Positions 1 to 9,400 of a stretch of 64,000 nucleotides of DNA are shown one piece after another. Both the position numbers and the translations under genes were made by a program. Under the pieces are notes generated by a model. It had not been told where the DNA came from, did not search any database, and worked only from the letters and a program-made list of their open reading frames with translations. The stretch comes from Shewanella halotolerans. Lineage in GTDB: Bacteria; Pseudomonadota; Gammaproteobacteria; Enterobacterales; Shewanellaceae. Positions within the stretch are counted from its first letter, which is position 1. The number at the start of each line of letters is the position of its first letter. The DNA lies in assembly GCF_019457535.1 (NCBI RefSeq), contig NZ_CP080417.1:3348001-3412000 (forward strand). Direction: 5' to 3'.

Positions 1-2525
1 ACAGGCGAGACACCGATCTGGATACTGTCTTCCTCTGTGAGGTTAACGGCTTCGAAGGTCAGATCCATCCAATCGGTCACGCTGTAGTTCATGCTCAGAT
101 CCAGCGAGCCATAGTCTTGGTGCTGACGGTTACCATAGAAACCTGGTAGCTCACGCATCATGTATTCGCTGCGCCAGTTGTAGGCCAGACGCGCAGAGAA
201 GCTTTCCATCTCATAGTAGCCCACAAGGTTAACCGTGTGCTTAGAAGAGTCAGAGAAGACACCCACTTTATCTGGGTAGTTCTCGGCAGGAGAGCCTGCA
301 TCGGCGAAGGTATAGTTAACCGAGTAGCCAAGACCATTTTCGAACGAGTCTTGCAGCTGTAGTTCAACCCCTTCGATATGACCACCGTTAGCATTGTACT
401 TCTCGCTGACAGTCCAGCAGTCATAGACGCCAACACCACAGGCGCTGTAGCCTTGATCTCTGAGGTTATCGTCTTCGATGCCAATCTGTTGATTTAGCTT
501 CTGACGAGTGGTGATGAAAGAGCTCACGTCTTTGATGAAGTAAGTCAAAGAAGCCAGACCCTCACCGCCGAAGTACCATTCCAGGCTCACATCGGCCTGG
601 GTCGCCTTAAATGGCTCCAGAGCAACAGAACCACGGTTAAGCTTCTCGTTACCTGGCGTGCCATCGTTCAGCCCAGGAAGAGTCGAAGTGGCAAACAGGT
701 CTGCGTAGTTAGGACGAGACATCACCTGAGCCGCTGTGGTACGTAGCAAGAGATCCGGTGCTAAGTCGAACGTCACGTTGATGCTTGGCAATACGTCACT
801 GTAGCTCGACTTGTCTGTGCTCAACTCATCGGCGAACTGACCGCTTGAACTCAGCGCATAGTAATCAGACTCGATATCGGTGGAGATGAAACGTAGACCA
901 AAGTTACCGCGGATCCCTTCCGCCTCGAAGTTAGCCATGGCGTAGGCGGCCAGGTTCTTCTCATTCAGAGTACCGTAACCAGACTTATCGCGGGTGAAGC
1001 CATCAACAGAGGCCTTAGCGTCACGGATCATGGCATCGAAATTTGGCTTAGGCAGAGTAAAACCTGCGCCAGATGAGATGGTGCCTGAGTAGTATTCAGA
1101 GGCATCCTTAGCCACTATGTCACCCACTATTGCCGCGTCAGTTTGCTGTGTCACGTCATGGTCGGCATAGCGCACGCCGGCTTTAATCGAGGTGATGGCA
1201 CCAAAATCAACCGGGAAGGTCAGATCGAACTGAGCATAGGTCTCTTCGTCGGTGTTAGGCTGTTTCTTCAGCGCCCAACCTGCAGTTTCTAGCTGACCAT
1301 TGAAGTCGCCCGCATCGAAAGACTTGTTGGCAATGTCGATAATAATCTTTTCACCGGTAGCGTCATAGTGACCGGCGAAGTCACCAGGCTGACCGATAGA
1401 GTTACCATAGTTAGAAGTTAGGCTGGTACCACCATCCGCCTTGGTATTACCTACACGACCTTCGAGGGTAAAGTTGTCACCCTCATATTTAAAATCCAGA
1501 TCATAGGTGTCAGACGACATCTCGGCTTCACGTGCCCAAGTCTGTGCCCAGGCAAAGCCACCCTCACCCGTATGGGTGATATCGGTACAGACACCTGCGG
1601 CGTTGGTCTGATTACAGGTGCTTACGCCTTGCTGAGTCGGGAAGAGGAAAATAGAGGTGTTGGCGTTGTTTGCCTTGAGATCCAGGCTAGTCACCGTTAG
1701 GCCAAACTCTAAATTATCGGTCGGACGATACTGGGCTGCTATATTATAGGCGGTGCGCTCACGATCTTGCTGAAAGGTAGTCGGCACAATTTCCCCCCAG
1801 CCCAGCAGGGTCTCGATACCGTTACGCTGATAATCGGTTTGAGAGCCAGCAGCTGAGACCAGAACACCGAAGGTCTCGTCCTCGTTTGCCCAGCTATACA
1901 GGCCAGAGAGGGCAGGATCTGTCTCTTCAGAGACAGTACCATAGTCGCCCTTGGCACTTAGAAATAGTGTATTGGCTTCTAAATCTAAAGGTTTACGTGT
2001 CTTAACCACCACGGTGCCACCAATGCCACCTTCGGTAATGTCAGCCTGAGAAGATTTATAGACTTCAATGCCACTGATCATCTCGGGCGGTAGCAGAGAA
2101 TAGTTAAAGCTACGGTCGATGGCCTGTTGGTCAAACCAACCTGTCGAGGCAACAGAGTGACCATTTAACAGGGTACGGGTTAACTGAGCCGAGGCGCCAC
2201 GAATCGACACCTGCTGACCCTGACCAAACTGACGGTTAACGCTAACACCAGGAATACGACCCAGCGACTCTCCTACGTCACCATCAGGGAACTTACCTAT
2301 ATCTTCCGCCGTAACGGCGTCGACAACGGCATCAGAGAATCTTTTGGCGTTAATTGACGCCTTCATCGAAGCACGCAGACCACGTACTTCAATTTTTTCA
2401 ATATTATCAGTATTGACCGCTTCTGCATCGGCCTCTGCCGCTAAAGCAGAAACAGACACTGCACCACTCATCAGCAGGGCAATATTTGTAGCTAGTACAC
2501 TTTTCTTAAAAGTAGATGGTCGCAT
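1..2525 (-). CDS. TonB-dependent outer-membrane receptor, C-terminus beyond the window
   Basis: An open frame of at least 841 codons runs from an ATG at 2525 (AAGGGA ribosome site upstream) off the left edge. It begins with a signal peptide of about 30 residues ending SALAA, then a TonB-box-like IEKIEVRGLR, a plug domain with SIRGAS and GGIGGTVVVKTRKP, and a long beta-barrel. The last visible residues (TFEAVNLTEED) match the near-terminal part of Alteromonadales receptors, so perhaps 60-100 residues are missing. This subfamily imports sugars or oligosaccharides by TonB energy. The divergent LacI-family gene suggests a carbohydrate ligand, but which one cannot be read from the sequence. Confidence 0.9.
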   Translation of the reverse strand, partial: MRPSTFKKSVLATNIALLMSGAVSVSALAAEADAEAVNTDNIEKIEVRGLRASMKASINAKRFSDAVVDAVTAEDIGKFPDGDVGESLGRIPGVSVNRQFGQGQQVSIRGASAQLTRTLLNGHSVASTGWFDQQAIDRSFNYSLLPPEMISGIEVYKSSQADITEGGIGGTVVVKTRKPLDLEANTLFLSAKGDYGTVSEETDPALSGLYSWANEDETFGVLVSAAGSQTDYQRNGIETLLGWGEIVPTTFQQDRERTAYNIAAQYRPTDNLEFGLTVTSLDLKANNANTSIFLFPTQQGVSTCNQTNAAGVCTDITHTGEGGFAWAQTWAREAEMSSDTYDLDFKYEGDNFTLEGRVGNTKADGGTSLTSNYGNSIGQPGDFAGHYDATGEKIIIDIANKSFDAGDFNGQLETAGWALKKQPNTDEETYAQFDLTFPVDFGAITSIKAGVRYADHDVTQQTDAAIVGDIVAKDASEYYSGTISSGAGFTLPKPNFDAMIRDAKASVDGFTRDKSGYGTLNEKNLAAYAMANFEAEGIRGNFGLRFISTDIESDYYALSSSGQFADELSTDKSSYSDVLPSINVTFDLAPDLLLRTTAAQVMSRPNYADLFATSTLPGLNDGTPGNEKLNRGSVALEPFKATQADVSLEWYFGGEGLASLTYFIKDVSSFITTRQKLNQQIGIEDDNLRDQGYSACGVGVYDCWTVSEKYNANGGHIEGVELQLQDSFENGLGYSVNYTFADAGSPAENYPDKVGVFSDSSKHTVNLVGYYEMESFSARLAYNWRSEYMMRELPGFYGNRQHQDYGSLDLSMNYSVTDWMDLTFEAVNLTEEDSIQIGVSP

Positions 2526-2937
2526 CTCGTTTCCCTTCCATAACTTTATTATCTTTTTTCGTATTCATAACCATCCCCGAAGGAATGACAACGCTGTCAT
2601 GTGAGTGCAAAGATTACACAACAATTAACAGATGCGCCACAACAAAATAACCAAAAGCAGGAATTTCTTTGGATTTATACATTTATCAAACAAAACACGC
2701 TCTTTGCATCTTGTTGCAATTTACTGATAAACAAGGATAAAAATCACTAGCTTTCGAAACGGGACAAATGTAATTCGGGATAGAAATCAATTTGATGATT
2801 GCTTAATAGCGTAAAACTCAGCAATATTGTCGCCAGGGGAAGTGAGATCTGCTGTGTAACCATACAGTACATTGTTTGAGACATATTTGAATTCTGAAGC
2901 AGCTAGACGCTGTGCAGACACAAAGAGTATCCGCTAG
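2526..2937. promoter_or_regulatory. Divergent promoter region between TonB receptor and LacI regulator
   Basis: This 412-bp AT-rich stretch has no convincing gene. It must carry the promoters of both divergent genes. A CG-centred 8-bp palindrome TTTCGAAA at 2752-2759 has the central CG typical of LacI-family operators, and a weaker TTGCA-N6-TGCAA dyad lies at 2704-2719. Neither is long enough to be sure. Confidence 0.35.
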
Positions 2938-3957
2938 ATGAAAGTCACCATTAATGACGTCGCCAAATATGCCGGCGTCTCCATAAAAACGGTTTCACGG
3001 GTCACAAATAACGAGCCTTCGGTTCGTCAGGCGACGATTGATAAAGTGAATCAGGCGATTACCGCACTTAATTACCAGCCTAATGTCGCTGCCCGTAATC
3101 TAGCCGGCACAAAATCCTATGTGATCGCCTTTGTCTACGACAACCCCAATGCCTACTATGTCATTGATATGCAAAATGGTATTTTGTCTTCCTGTAAGCA
3201 AAGAGGCTATGAGCTACTCATCCATCCCTGCGATGCCAAGTCAGATAATATTTGTCAGGAGCTGGTCGATATGGTGCGCCATGCCAGGCTGTCAGGCTTG
3301 GTATTAACCCCGCCGCTATCGGAAGACCCAAAAGTCTTGGCGGCCCTGGATCAGATTAACGCCAATTATGTACGCATTATTGCAGGGGAAGAGGTGAGCC
3401 CAACCGATGGCTTATCGATCCTGGTCAACGATAAACATGGCGCGGTTTCCATCACCCAGCACCTTATCGATCTCGGCCATAAAAATATCGCCTTTCTAAG
3501 CGGTGACCATCAGCACGAATCCACCAAGGAACGTCTCGCCGGTTTTAAGGCCGCCCTGCAAAGCAATCATCTATCCCTTGACGAGTCCAACATCATCAAT
3601 GGTCAGTATTCTTTTGAGTCGGGTGTAGAAGGCGCTAAAACACTGCTAGCGAAAGCCAATCGGCCGACGGCCATAGTCGCCTGTAACGATGAAATTGCCG
3701 CGGGGGCACTCTTCGCGGCCAGATTAGCTGGAGTTGCGATACCCGAGGAACTCTCGATCGTGGGATTCGAAGATAGCCCCTTCTCGAGACAAACCTGGCC
3801 TAAGCTAACCACAGTCCATCAACCAAATAAGTTGATTGCGCAAACGGCAACCGAGTTACTTATCGAGAATCAGGGCAACAAGCAGAGTGAGACGACTCAC
3901 CAGGTCTTCATTCCTGAGCCGGTACTGAGAGACTCATCGGCAAGCCCAAAGGCTTAG
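2938..3957 (+). CDS. LacI-family transcriptional regulator
   Basis: A 339-residue repressor/activator of the LacI-GalR family. Residues 3-25 are the helix-turn-helix (TINDVAKYAGVSIKTVSRV), followed by a hinge helix (NVAARNL) and a periplasmic-binding-protein-like sensor domain from about residue 60, with the usual VNDKHGA, GHKNIAFLSG, VACNDEIAAG and LSIVGFEDSPF motifs. Full family length. It is divergent from the TonB receptor, so it probably controls that gene and perhaps sugar catabolism elsewhere. The effector is unknown; family motifs resemble regulators of sugar utilisation in Shewanella. Start ATG at 2938 has only a weak ribosome site (AAGAG). Confidence 0.9.
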   Translation: MKVTINDVAKYAGVSIKTVSRVTNNEPSVRQATIDKVNQAITALNYQPNVAARNLAGTKSYVIAFVYDNPNAYYVIDMQNGILSSCKQRGYELLIHPCDAKSDNICQELVDMVRHARLSGLVLTPPLSEDPKVLAALDQINANYVRIIAGEEVSPTDGLSILVNDKHGAVSITQHLIDLGHKNIAFLSGDHQHESTKERLAGFKAALQSNHLSLDESNIINGQYSFESGVEGAKTLLAKANRPTAIVACNDEIAAGALFAARLAGVAIPEELSIVGFEDSPFSRQTWPKLTTVHQPNKLIAQTATELLIENQGNKQSETTHQVFIPEPVLRDSSASPKA

Positions 3958-3998
3958 GAATTGGCATCAAACTTTGATTAATGATTTCTATAGACAAT

Positions 3999-4028
3999 AA
4001 AAAACCGCTGATATCTCAGCGGTTTTTT
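3999..4028. terminator. Bidirectional terminator between lacI-family gene and glnB
   Basis: Perfect 7-bp stem CCGCTGA/TCAGCGG (4005-4011, 4016-4022), 4-nt loop, flanked by A6 on the left and T6 on the right, so it can end transcripts from both convergent genes. Confidence 0.9.
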
Positions 4029-4040
4029 ATAACTTTAGAC

Positions 4041-4379
4041 TTAAACGGCTTCTTCGTTCTCTTCGCCGGTACGAATTCGAATCACGCGTTCGACTTCGGT
4101 AACAAATATCTTACCGTCACCTATCTTACCCGTTCTCGCAGTATCGACGATGACTTCGAGCGCCTGATCTAGCTGCTCATCTTGAATAACCAGCTCAATT
4201 TTTACCTTAGGCAGGAAATCCACCATATACTCGGCGCCGCGGTAGAGCTCCGTGTGCCCTTTCTGGCGTCCAAAACCTTTGACTTCAGAAACCGTCATGC
4301 CGGTAATACCGATCTCCGCCAGAGATTCGCGTACATCATCTAACTTAAACGGCTTAATAATGGCCTCGACCTTCTTCAT
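4041..4379 (-). CDS. glnB: Nitrogen regulatory protein P-II
   Basis: A 112-residue PII signalling protein, the trimeric sensor of 2-oxoglutarate, ATP/ADP and glutamine state that controls GlnD/GlnE/NtrB partners. Start is taken as the ATG at 4379; the preceding TTG would add one residue. With this start the uridylylated tyrosine falls at position 51 in LYRGAEYMVDF (T-loop), and the signature TGKIGDGKIF and C-terminal RIRTGEE are intact, as in E. coli GlnB. A GGGAG ribosome site lies 7 bases upstream. It is a single-gene unit; no amtB is adjacent, which argues for glnB rather than glnK. Confidence 0.95.
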   Translation of the reverse strand: MKKVEAIIKPFKLDDVRESLAEIGITGMTVSEVKGFGRQKGHTELYRGAEYMVDFLPKVKIELVIQDEQLDQALEVIVDTARTGKIGDGKIFVTEVERVIRIRTGEENEEAV

Positions 4380-4629
4380 CAAACGCTCCCTAAAATTCTG
4401 CTAACCCAATTCGACAAAACCTAAGTTTATTAGGCACTAGCTTATCACGTCCACCCAAACCACCAAAGATGATTATATCGAGAGATAAAATGATTCAATA
4501 TTCATAGAGCAGAACAATATATGCCCATCGCCTAAACTTGAGCTAACTCTTCTATACTCAATGAACTCGCCCCAAAAACGAGTTCAGGTCATTGCAGGAA
4601 GCATAGACTACATACAGCAAGGATTAGCT

Positions 4630-5142
4630 ATGAAACATCATAATGGATTCACACTCATTGAATTAATGGTCACACTCACCGTTGCGACCATACTCCTCTC
4701 GGTTGGCCTACCAAGTCTTACAGATCTCTATCAGGCTTACCGAGCCGATTCAGCGATAAGATTAATCCAACAAACACTTCAGTTTGCTCGAAATTCGGCA
4801 ATTAATTATGGCGTATGGGTAACGGTATGCCCAGTCAAAGATAATCAATGCGCTAATGATTGGCACTTAGGACTAAGTGTATTTACCGATTCGGGGACCA
4901 GCAACCAGCTCGATGGCACTGACAAATTACTGATACAAACAGGTTCATTTGATAGTGGTGACTTTGTCTACTACAACCGCGCCTCTGCTCGTTTTCAACC
5001 CGATGGACTTGCATCGGGCAGCAACGGAACCTTAAGGTATTGCCCTGGCTCGGCCAACAGTCCTTACTCCAAAGCCGTTATCGTCAATCAAGCCGGTAGG
5101 ATACGCTTTTCAAAAGAGAAAAATATCAGCTGCAACCAATAA
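4630..5142 (+). CDS. fimT: Type IV minor pilin, FimT/GspH-like (copy 1)
   Basis: 170 residues starting at the ATG at 4630, chosen because it gives a short prepilin leader (MKHHNG) with the PilD cleavage site before FTLIEL and has AAGGA 7 bases upstream; an upstream ATG at 4561 would give an implausible 29-residue leader. After the hydrophobic N-terminal helix comes a GspH/FimT globular domain (QFARNSAINYG, a VCP motif, DGLASGSNG, RYCPG). Minor pilins of this type prime assembly of type IV pili. It is followed by a paralogue on the same strand and faces the pilV-to-tapY2 operon. Confidence 0.85.
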   Translation: MKHHNGFTLIELMVTLTVATILLSVGLPSLTDLYQAYRADSAIRLIQQTLQFARNSAINYGVWVTVCPVKDNQCANDWHLGLSVFTDSGTSNQLDGTDKLLIQTGSFDSGDFVYYNRASARFQPDGLASGSNGTLRYCPGSANSPYSKAVIVNQAGRIRFSKEKNISCNQ

Positions 5143-5192
5143 CAGCTCCAAAGCTAACGACTCACGCCAATTTTAATCAAGCCGACAAATTA

Positions 5193-5221
5193 TTGGCATT
5201 AAAAAGAATAGCTTATATATA
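5193..5221 (+). promoter_or_regulatory. Predicted sigma-70 promoter of second fimT-like gene
   Basis: TTGGCA at 5193-5198 and TATATA at 5216-5221 are separated by 17 bases. The predicted start near 5228 lies about 50 bases before the ATG at 5279. Confidence 0.5.
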
Positions 5222-5278
5222 CTGAAATCCTAAAACTTCTCGCTTATACTAGTGTTAAGTAAATAGAGGATTTTACTC

Positions 5279-5764
5279 ATGATGAAGAATAAAAATGGGT
5301 TCACGCTGGTTGAGCTCATGGTGACTATAGTCATTGCTGGAATTATTATAACAGTTGGGATCCCATCCTTAACAGCTGTATATGAAGGTGTCAGAGTAAA
5401 TAGCAATATTGAACGAATCAATAGCATAATGTCGTTTGCCAGAAATCAGGCGATAAGTTACGGTGCGACAGTCAATGTCTGTCCTTTTGCCTCGACAACC
5501 TCTTGCGGGACAGATTGGAAAGGAGGAGTTAGAGTATATCTAACCGATGCGAGTGGAACCGACAAAGAACTCAGAGTGATTGATAGCTTCAATAGTAAAG
5601 ACTCTGTCAAAGGTTCTGGCTCGCTGATAACCTTTCGCGCAGACGGCTTGTCTTCTGGAGGTTCGATAATCTATTGCCCGAACGGCAAAAGCAGCGAATC
5701 TAAAAGCCTACTCATTAGTAGCAGCGGCCTCATCTCATATGGTGCCGATGGAAATAGCTGCTAA
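5279..5764 (+). CDS. Type IV minor pilin, FimT/GspH-like (copy 2)
   Basis: 161 residues with prepilin leader MMKNKNG cut before FTLVEL, a hydrophobic helix and a GspH-like domain aligned with copy 1 along its whole length (FARNQAISYG, NVCPF, RADGLSSGG, IYCPNG), so the two are diverged paralogues. AGAGGA lies 8 bases before the first ATG at 5279. It has its own likely promoter. The gene is AT-rich compared with the rest of the window. Function as a minor pilin is inferred from family; whether both copies work in the same pilus is unknown. Confidence 0.8.
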   Translation: MMKNKNGFTLVELMVTIVIAGIIITVGIPSLTAVYEGVRVNSNIERINSIMSFARNQAISYGATVNVCPFASTTSCGTDWKGGVRVYLTDASGTDKELRVIDSFNSKDSVKGSGSLITFRADGLSSGGSIIYCPNGKSSESKSLLISSSGLISYGADGNSC

Positions 5765-5766
5765 AA

Positions 5767-5793
5767 TTAAAGTCCCTAATAGCAGGGACTTCT
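5767..5793. terminator. Possible bidirectional terminator between fimT copy 2 and tapY2
   Basis: 7-bp stem AGTCCCT/AGGGACT (5771-5777, 5784-5790) with a 6-nt loop lies between the convergent genes. Flanking A and T tracts are short, so strength is doubtful. Confidence 0.5.
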
Positions 5794-5804
5794 ATACCCA
5801 AATA

Positions 5805-6104
5805 CTACCTGAGGGTACGTTTATCTACAGCATTTGCTTTATCGCTTGTAAAGGAGTTAGACAGCGGTACGCATTCCTCAACTTCTTTAATAAAGTACTT
5901 CTTTCCTTTAACATCTGTTAGTTGTTTTCCTGGCAATCCGGCTACTCTAAGCAATAACTGGCTTTCTTCCCACCTATAAAAAACAACTTGCCCTCCTTTT
6001 GGGGTGCTACTAATGAAACACTTATAGTCTTGCATCTTCGCATACGCTGGTGTTATCAGTGCAATCGACATTAGACATATCGTTGTGCTAAACAGCTTAA
6101 TCAT
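5805..6104 (-). CDS. tapY2: TapY2-like small secreted protein of the type IV pilus cluster
   Basis: 99 residues from the ATG at 6104, with AAGGAG 8 bases upstream; the ATG overlaps the pilE stop (ATGA), so translation is probably coupled. A GTG nine bases earlier is rejected because it would overlap the ribosome site. A signal peptide (ending TPAYA) precedes a small domain with two cysteines (DYKC and EECVPL), the motif FYRWEE and AGLPGKQ. Its place after pilY1 and pilE matches the tapY2 gene named in Aeromonas/Shewanella pilus loci. The name is from recall of that family; molecular role unknown. Confidence 0.6.
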   Translation of the reverse strand: MIKLFSTTICLMSIALITPAYAKMQDYKCFISSTPKGGQVVFYRWEESQLLLRVAGLPGKQLTDVKGKKYFIKEVEECVPLSNSFTSDKANAVDKRTLR

Positions 6105-6493
6105 TTCCAACACTCCTTTGACGGGCCTTTAATTCCTGCATCCGTCATGGTTATAGTCGCACAAGCCGTATCCCTGCTAGCTTGAGTGCCAATTGCCGTA
6201 GCAGTTACCGTGAATGTCGCCCCACCAGTAGAAGCCACTTTATAGTGCTCATGCTCAGTAACCAAAGGATTTGCGCTCATCCCTAATTTGGTTAAATCAC
6301 TTGCATAAGTTCTATTATCCAAATAATACTGCTCTTGAAGGTTTGCAACCTCCATCACCGCGGCCACGCCCTCAGCTCGTCCACTTTTTGTCACATAATC
6401 AATGTATGAAGGATAAGCAATTGCAGCTAATATCCCCACTATAGCTACAGTGATAATAACTTCGATTAAAGTAAAGCCATTTAACTTCTGCAT
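6101..6493 (-). CDS. pilE: Type IV pilin PilE-like minor pilin
   Basis: 130 residues. Leader MQKLNG is cut before FTLIEVIITVAIVGILAAIAYPSY, the classical type IV pilin N-terminal helix; the globular part follows the PilE pattern (AEGVAAVMEVANLQEQYYLDNRTYA) with a C-terminal cysteine pair (DTACAT and KECWK). Typical length for PilE. It starts 3 bases after pilY1 ends and overlaps tapY2 by 4 bases, so it is in the same operon. Probably a minor pilin in a priming complex rather than the major subunit, judging by this neighbourhood. Confidence 0.85.
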   Translation of the reverse strand: MQKLNGFTLIEVIITVAIVGILAAIAYPSYIDYVTKSGRAEGVAAVMEVANLQEQYYLDNRTYASDLTKLGMSANPLVTEHEHYKVASTGGATFTVTATAIGTQASRDTACATITMTDAGIKGPSKECWK

Positions 6494-6496
6494 TAA

Positions 6497-9400
6497 TTAA
6501 TTGCTCTCATCCAGGTGATAATAAATTCTATTTGTACTTAACCCACTACCTAATGATACAGTACCTTTACACTCACCCTCTTCACACTCCCCTTTGCCAA
6601 CACCTATAATGTAAGCCGTAGATTCTTCCCCCTCTTCTGGCTTAGGTATTACAATCTGAGGCGTATCTGGTACCCGTTCACCAATCTCATAATAGGTTTC
6701 GCTGTAAGATCTGGTTCCCTTATGCAGATCAAACACGTATAAACGCCCTTGTCCGGCAAAGCCACATATTCCAGCATCCAAATCGACATCTGTTCGAGTC
6801 GGAGGAATAAAGGAAGTGAAGTAAACTTTTCCATCAAATATCAATGACGCAGATAAAGTTTTTTCCCCTGTTACACTATAGTCATAATACCAGCCTCGCT
6901 TAGTACCGAAAGTAATTTCTTCACTCTGTGATGACGGTGCTGCAGTGGTGACATCGTAGAGATTACTAATAGTTAATGCCGCTGGCGCATCTGTACTAGT
7001 AAAGGTTTTAGTAACTACATTACGATCTTGGAATACATAAAACATATCATTCGTATTTATATCAAGAGGATGAGTTCGATTTCCTGTCCCTATAGTCACA
7101 GCATCATATGGCACACTCTGATAAGTGAGTTCGCCACTATTATTATGAATATTATTAAACTGAGTCTGTGCGACAGATGGCTCTGCAAAAAACATCCTGT
7201 CATTTGGAGAGGTAGATGTCGCAATAGATGCAAATTTAAATGTAGACCAAGTCGATTGCATTTTTCCTGGCATATCTATACGCCAAATATTCCCACCAAT
7301 ATCGGCAGCATAGATTCTATCCGTTATACCATCATTATTGCTGTCTAAAACAGCAACTTTATTAGGCACACTTGCCATGCCAGTATCAGAAAACTTTTTA
7401 ATGAAAGCACCAGATTTGGCATTAACAATATAAACCGCCTCTCCCGTACCTTCACTAGAGGCCATCCCCCCCCCAATAACTAACACGGGATCATCAATAC
7501 CAGGCACAAAGGTGACCACAGGCTCTGACCAGGATTGACCTAGTTCTTCAAATCCAGTCGAATTTGAATCTATTTTCCATTTATAGCTAGGTACATCCGG
7601 ATTCGTAATATCCAACGCATAATAAGAAGTTCCACCTCTTCGCATACCAAGGAATACCCAAGCCTTGTTGACTTTCCCACTAGAGTCCGTTTCCGTATAG
7701 GCTACTGGTGAAAGATCCATTCCATATACGCTATGCTCTCCTGTAGGAGCATTCTCTCTTAACTTAGGGATATTCATCCAAAGTTCTTGAGGCAAAAATG
7801 CCCAGGTTTCAGTGACCGAGCCAATGGAATAATCACCACTACCCGAATCAGAATCCTTAAACATGTGAACCAATCCCTGATTAGTTCCCACTATAACCCT
7901 CACATCCAGGTTTTCCGTTCCATCCGCATTTGGTTTCTCACCAAAGTTAATCGCTAAAGGTTTAGAATGCAGAGGATCACCCATAATATCTTCTCTGGCA
8001 TCATAAATATTACCATCTTTGTCATCGTCGTCGACATCAACTCCAAACAACCAATCTAAATCCTCTTGCGAATAAGTTGAAGCAAAACCGGAAGTTCGAA
8101 TATCCATAATACTAGAACCGGAATTAGTCTTTATATTACGATTTTTTAAAGTCGACCTCAAAATGGGCAGTACGCCGCCAGAATTAACCTTATTCCCATC
8201 GACATTATTTGCAGAACAAGTATTCCAATAGGTACAGGTAGACGCGGCAATGTTACCATTAGAATCAATTGCTTTAGAACTTCCTCCTGGACCAACAATC
8301 TCTCCTGAAGAATTGACCTTTAACTTCTTAAGATTTCCACTCCATCTTGGCCCCTTTCCGGGTAAGAACATTGCAAAATAAGCGGAGTTATAAGTCTGTG
8401 TCTTATCAAAGTTGTTACTAGCAATACTTGGTGAGGTGAATGATGAGTCAATTGATAAAATAGACTTTAAGGCATCATCCATTGCCGCAACAAGATCAAG
8501 ACCATTCTTAGCAACATAATAACCTTTAGATATACCGGAATCATCTCTAGGGTTACCGCCCCTAAAAGCAGCCTCCTCCAATAATTTGGCCGCAACGTCA
8601 GCTCCTTCAGAAAAGCCTATCGTAAATAACCTAACATTCTGTTTATTATCTATACCATTAACATCTTTAACTCCCTTAACCATATCATTGTTATACATAT
8701 AAGCGGCTAAAGCTGGCAAATAACTGGTTTCCGTATCTCCCCAAGAATTGACAAAATCAAATCCTGAATAGTTTGCACTATTTTCAGCAGAGCTTGCTAA
8801 AGATATGATCGCACTATCTGCATTACTATCAATTGTCGGCGCTCCATCGGTAATATAAATAATATAGGCCGTATCAGGACATTTTTTAAATGGCGTAGTA
8901 TAATTCCCGCCAGTAAGGATACTTGGAGGGGAGTTAGGAATATAGCCATCGATTTTATAACTGCCCTGAGCATTCTTATCATCATTACCAAAAGTAACGG
9001 GACCACCGCTAAAGTACTGGTAAGCCTCATAAAGAGTTTCGCATAAAGGAGTGTTGGTTTGAGCAGGCATGCCATTAATCAAAGAAATCAAAGAATTCTG
9101 ATTTGTAGAGGTCATCTCCTTAATGTCATAAACAATACGCCCGCCATCAGCATCCCCTTCACTTGGATAATTCAAATTAAATACAGCTAACCCAGCATCA
9201 ATAGGAATAGATAATGATGTCAATGCTGTAGTCAATGCATCTTTAGCAACTTCCAAACGAGTACCTGTCCCACCACTGTTCTGTCCTTCCTCTGTGGTAG
9301 TAACCCACTGATACCAAACTAAATAATGGGCTGTATAAAGGGTTACAGGAGTACCTTTGCCAAATTCTGTACCACCTAAACTTGATTCTCTATCAGCAGC

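Noticed and set aside
2344..2604. 86-codon + frame over the start of the TonB receptor gene
   Set aside because: Antisense to the signal peptide and plug region; composition is a mirror of the receptor signal peptide.
4561..4629. N-terminal extension of FimT copy 1
   Set aside because: It would place 29 residues before the prepilin cleavage site; the ATG at 4630 has the ribosome site.
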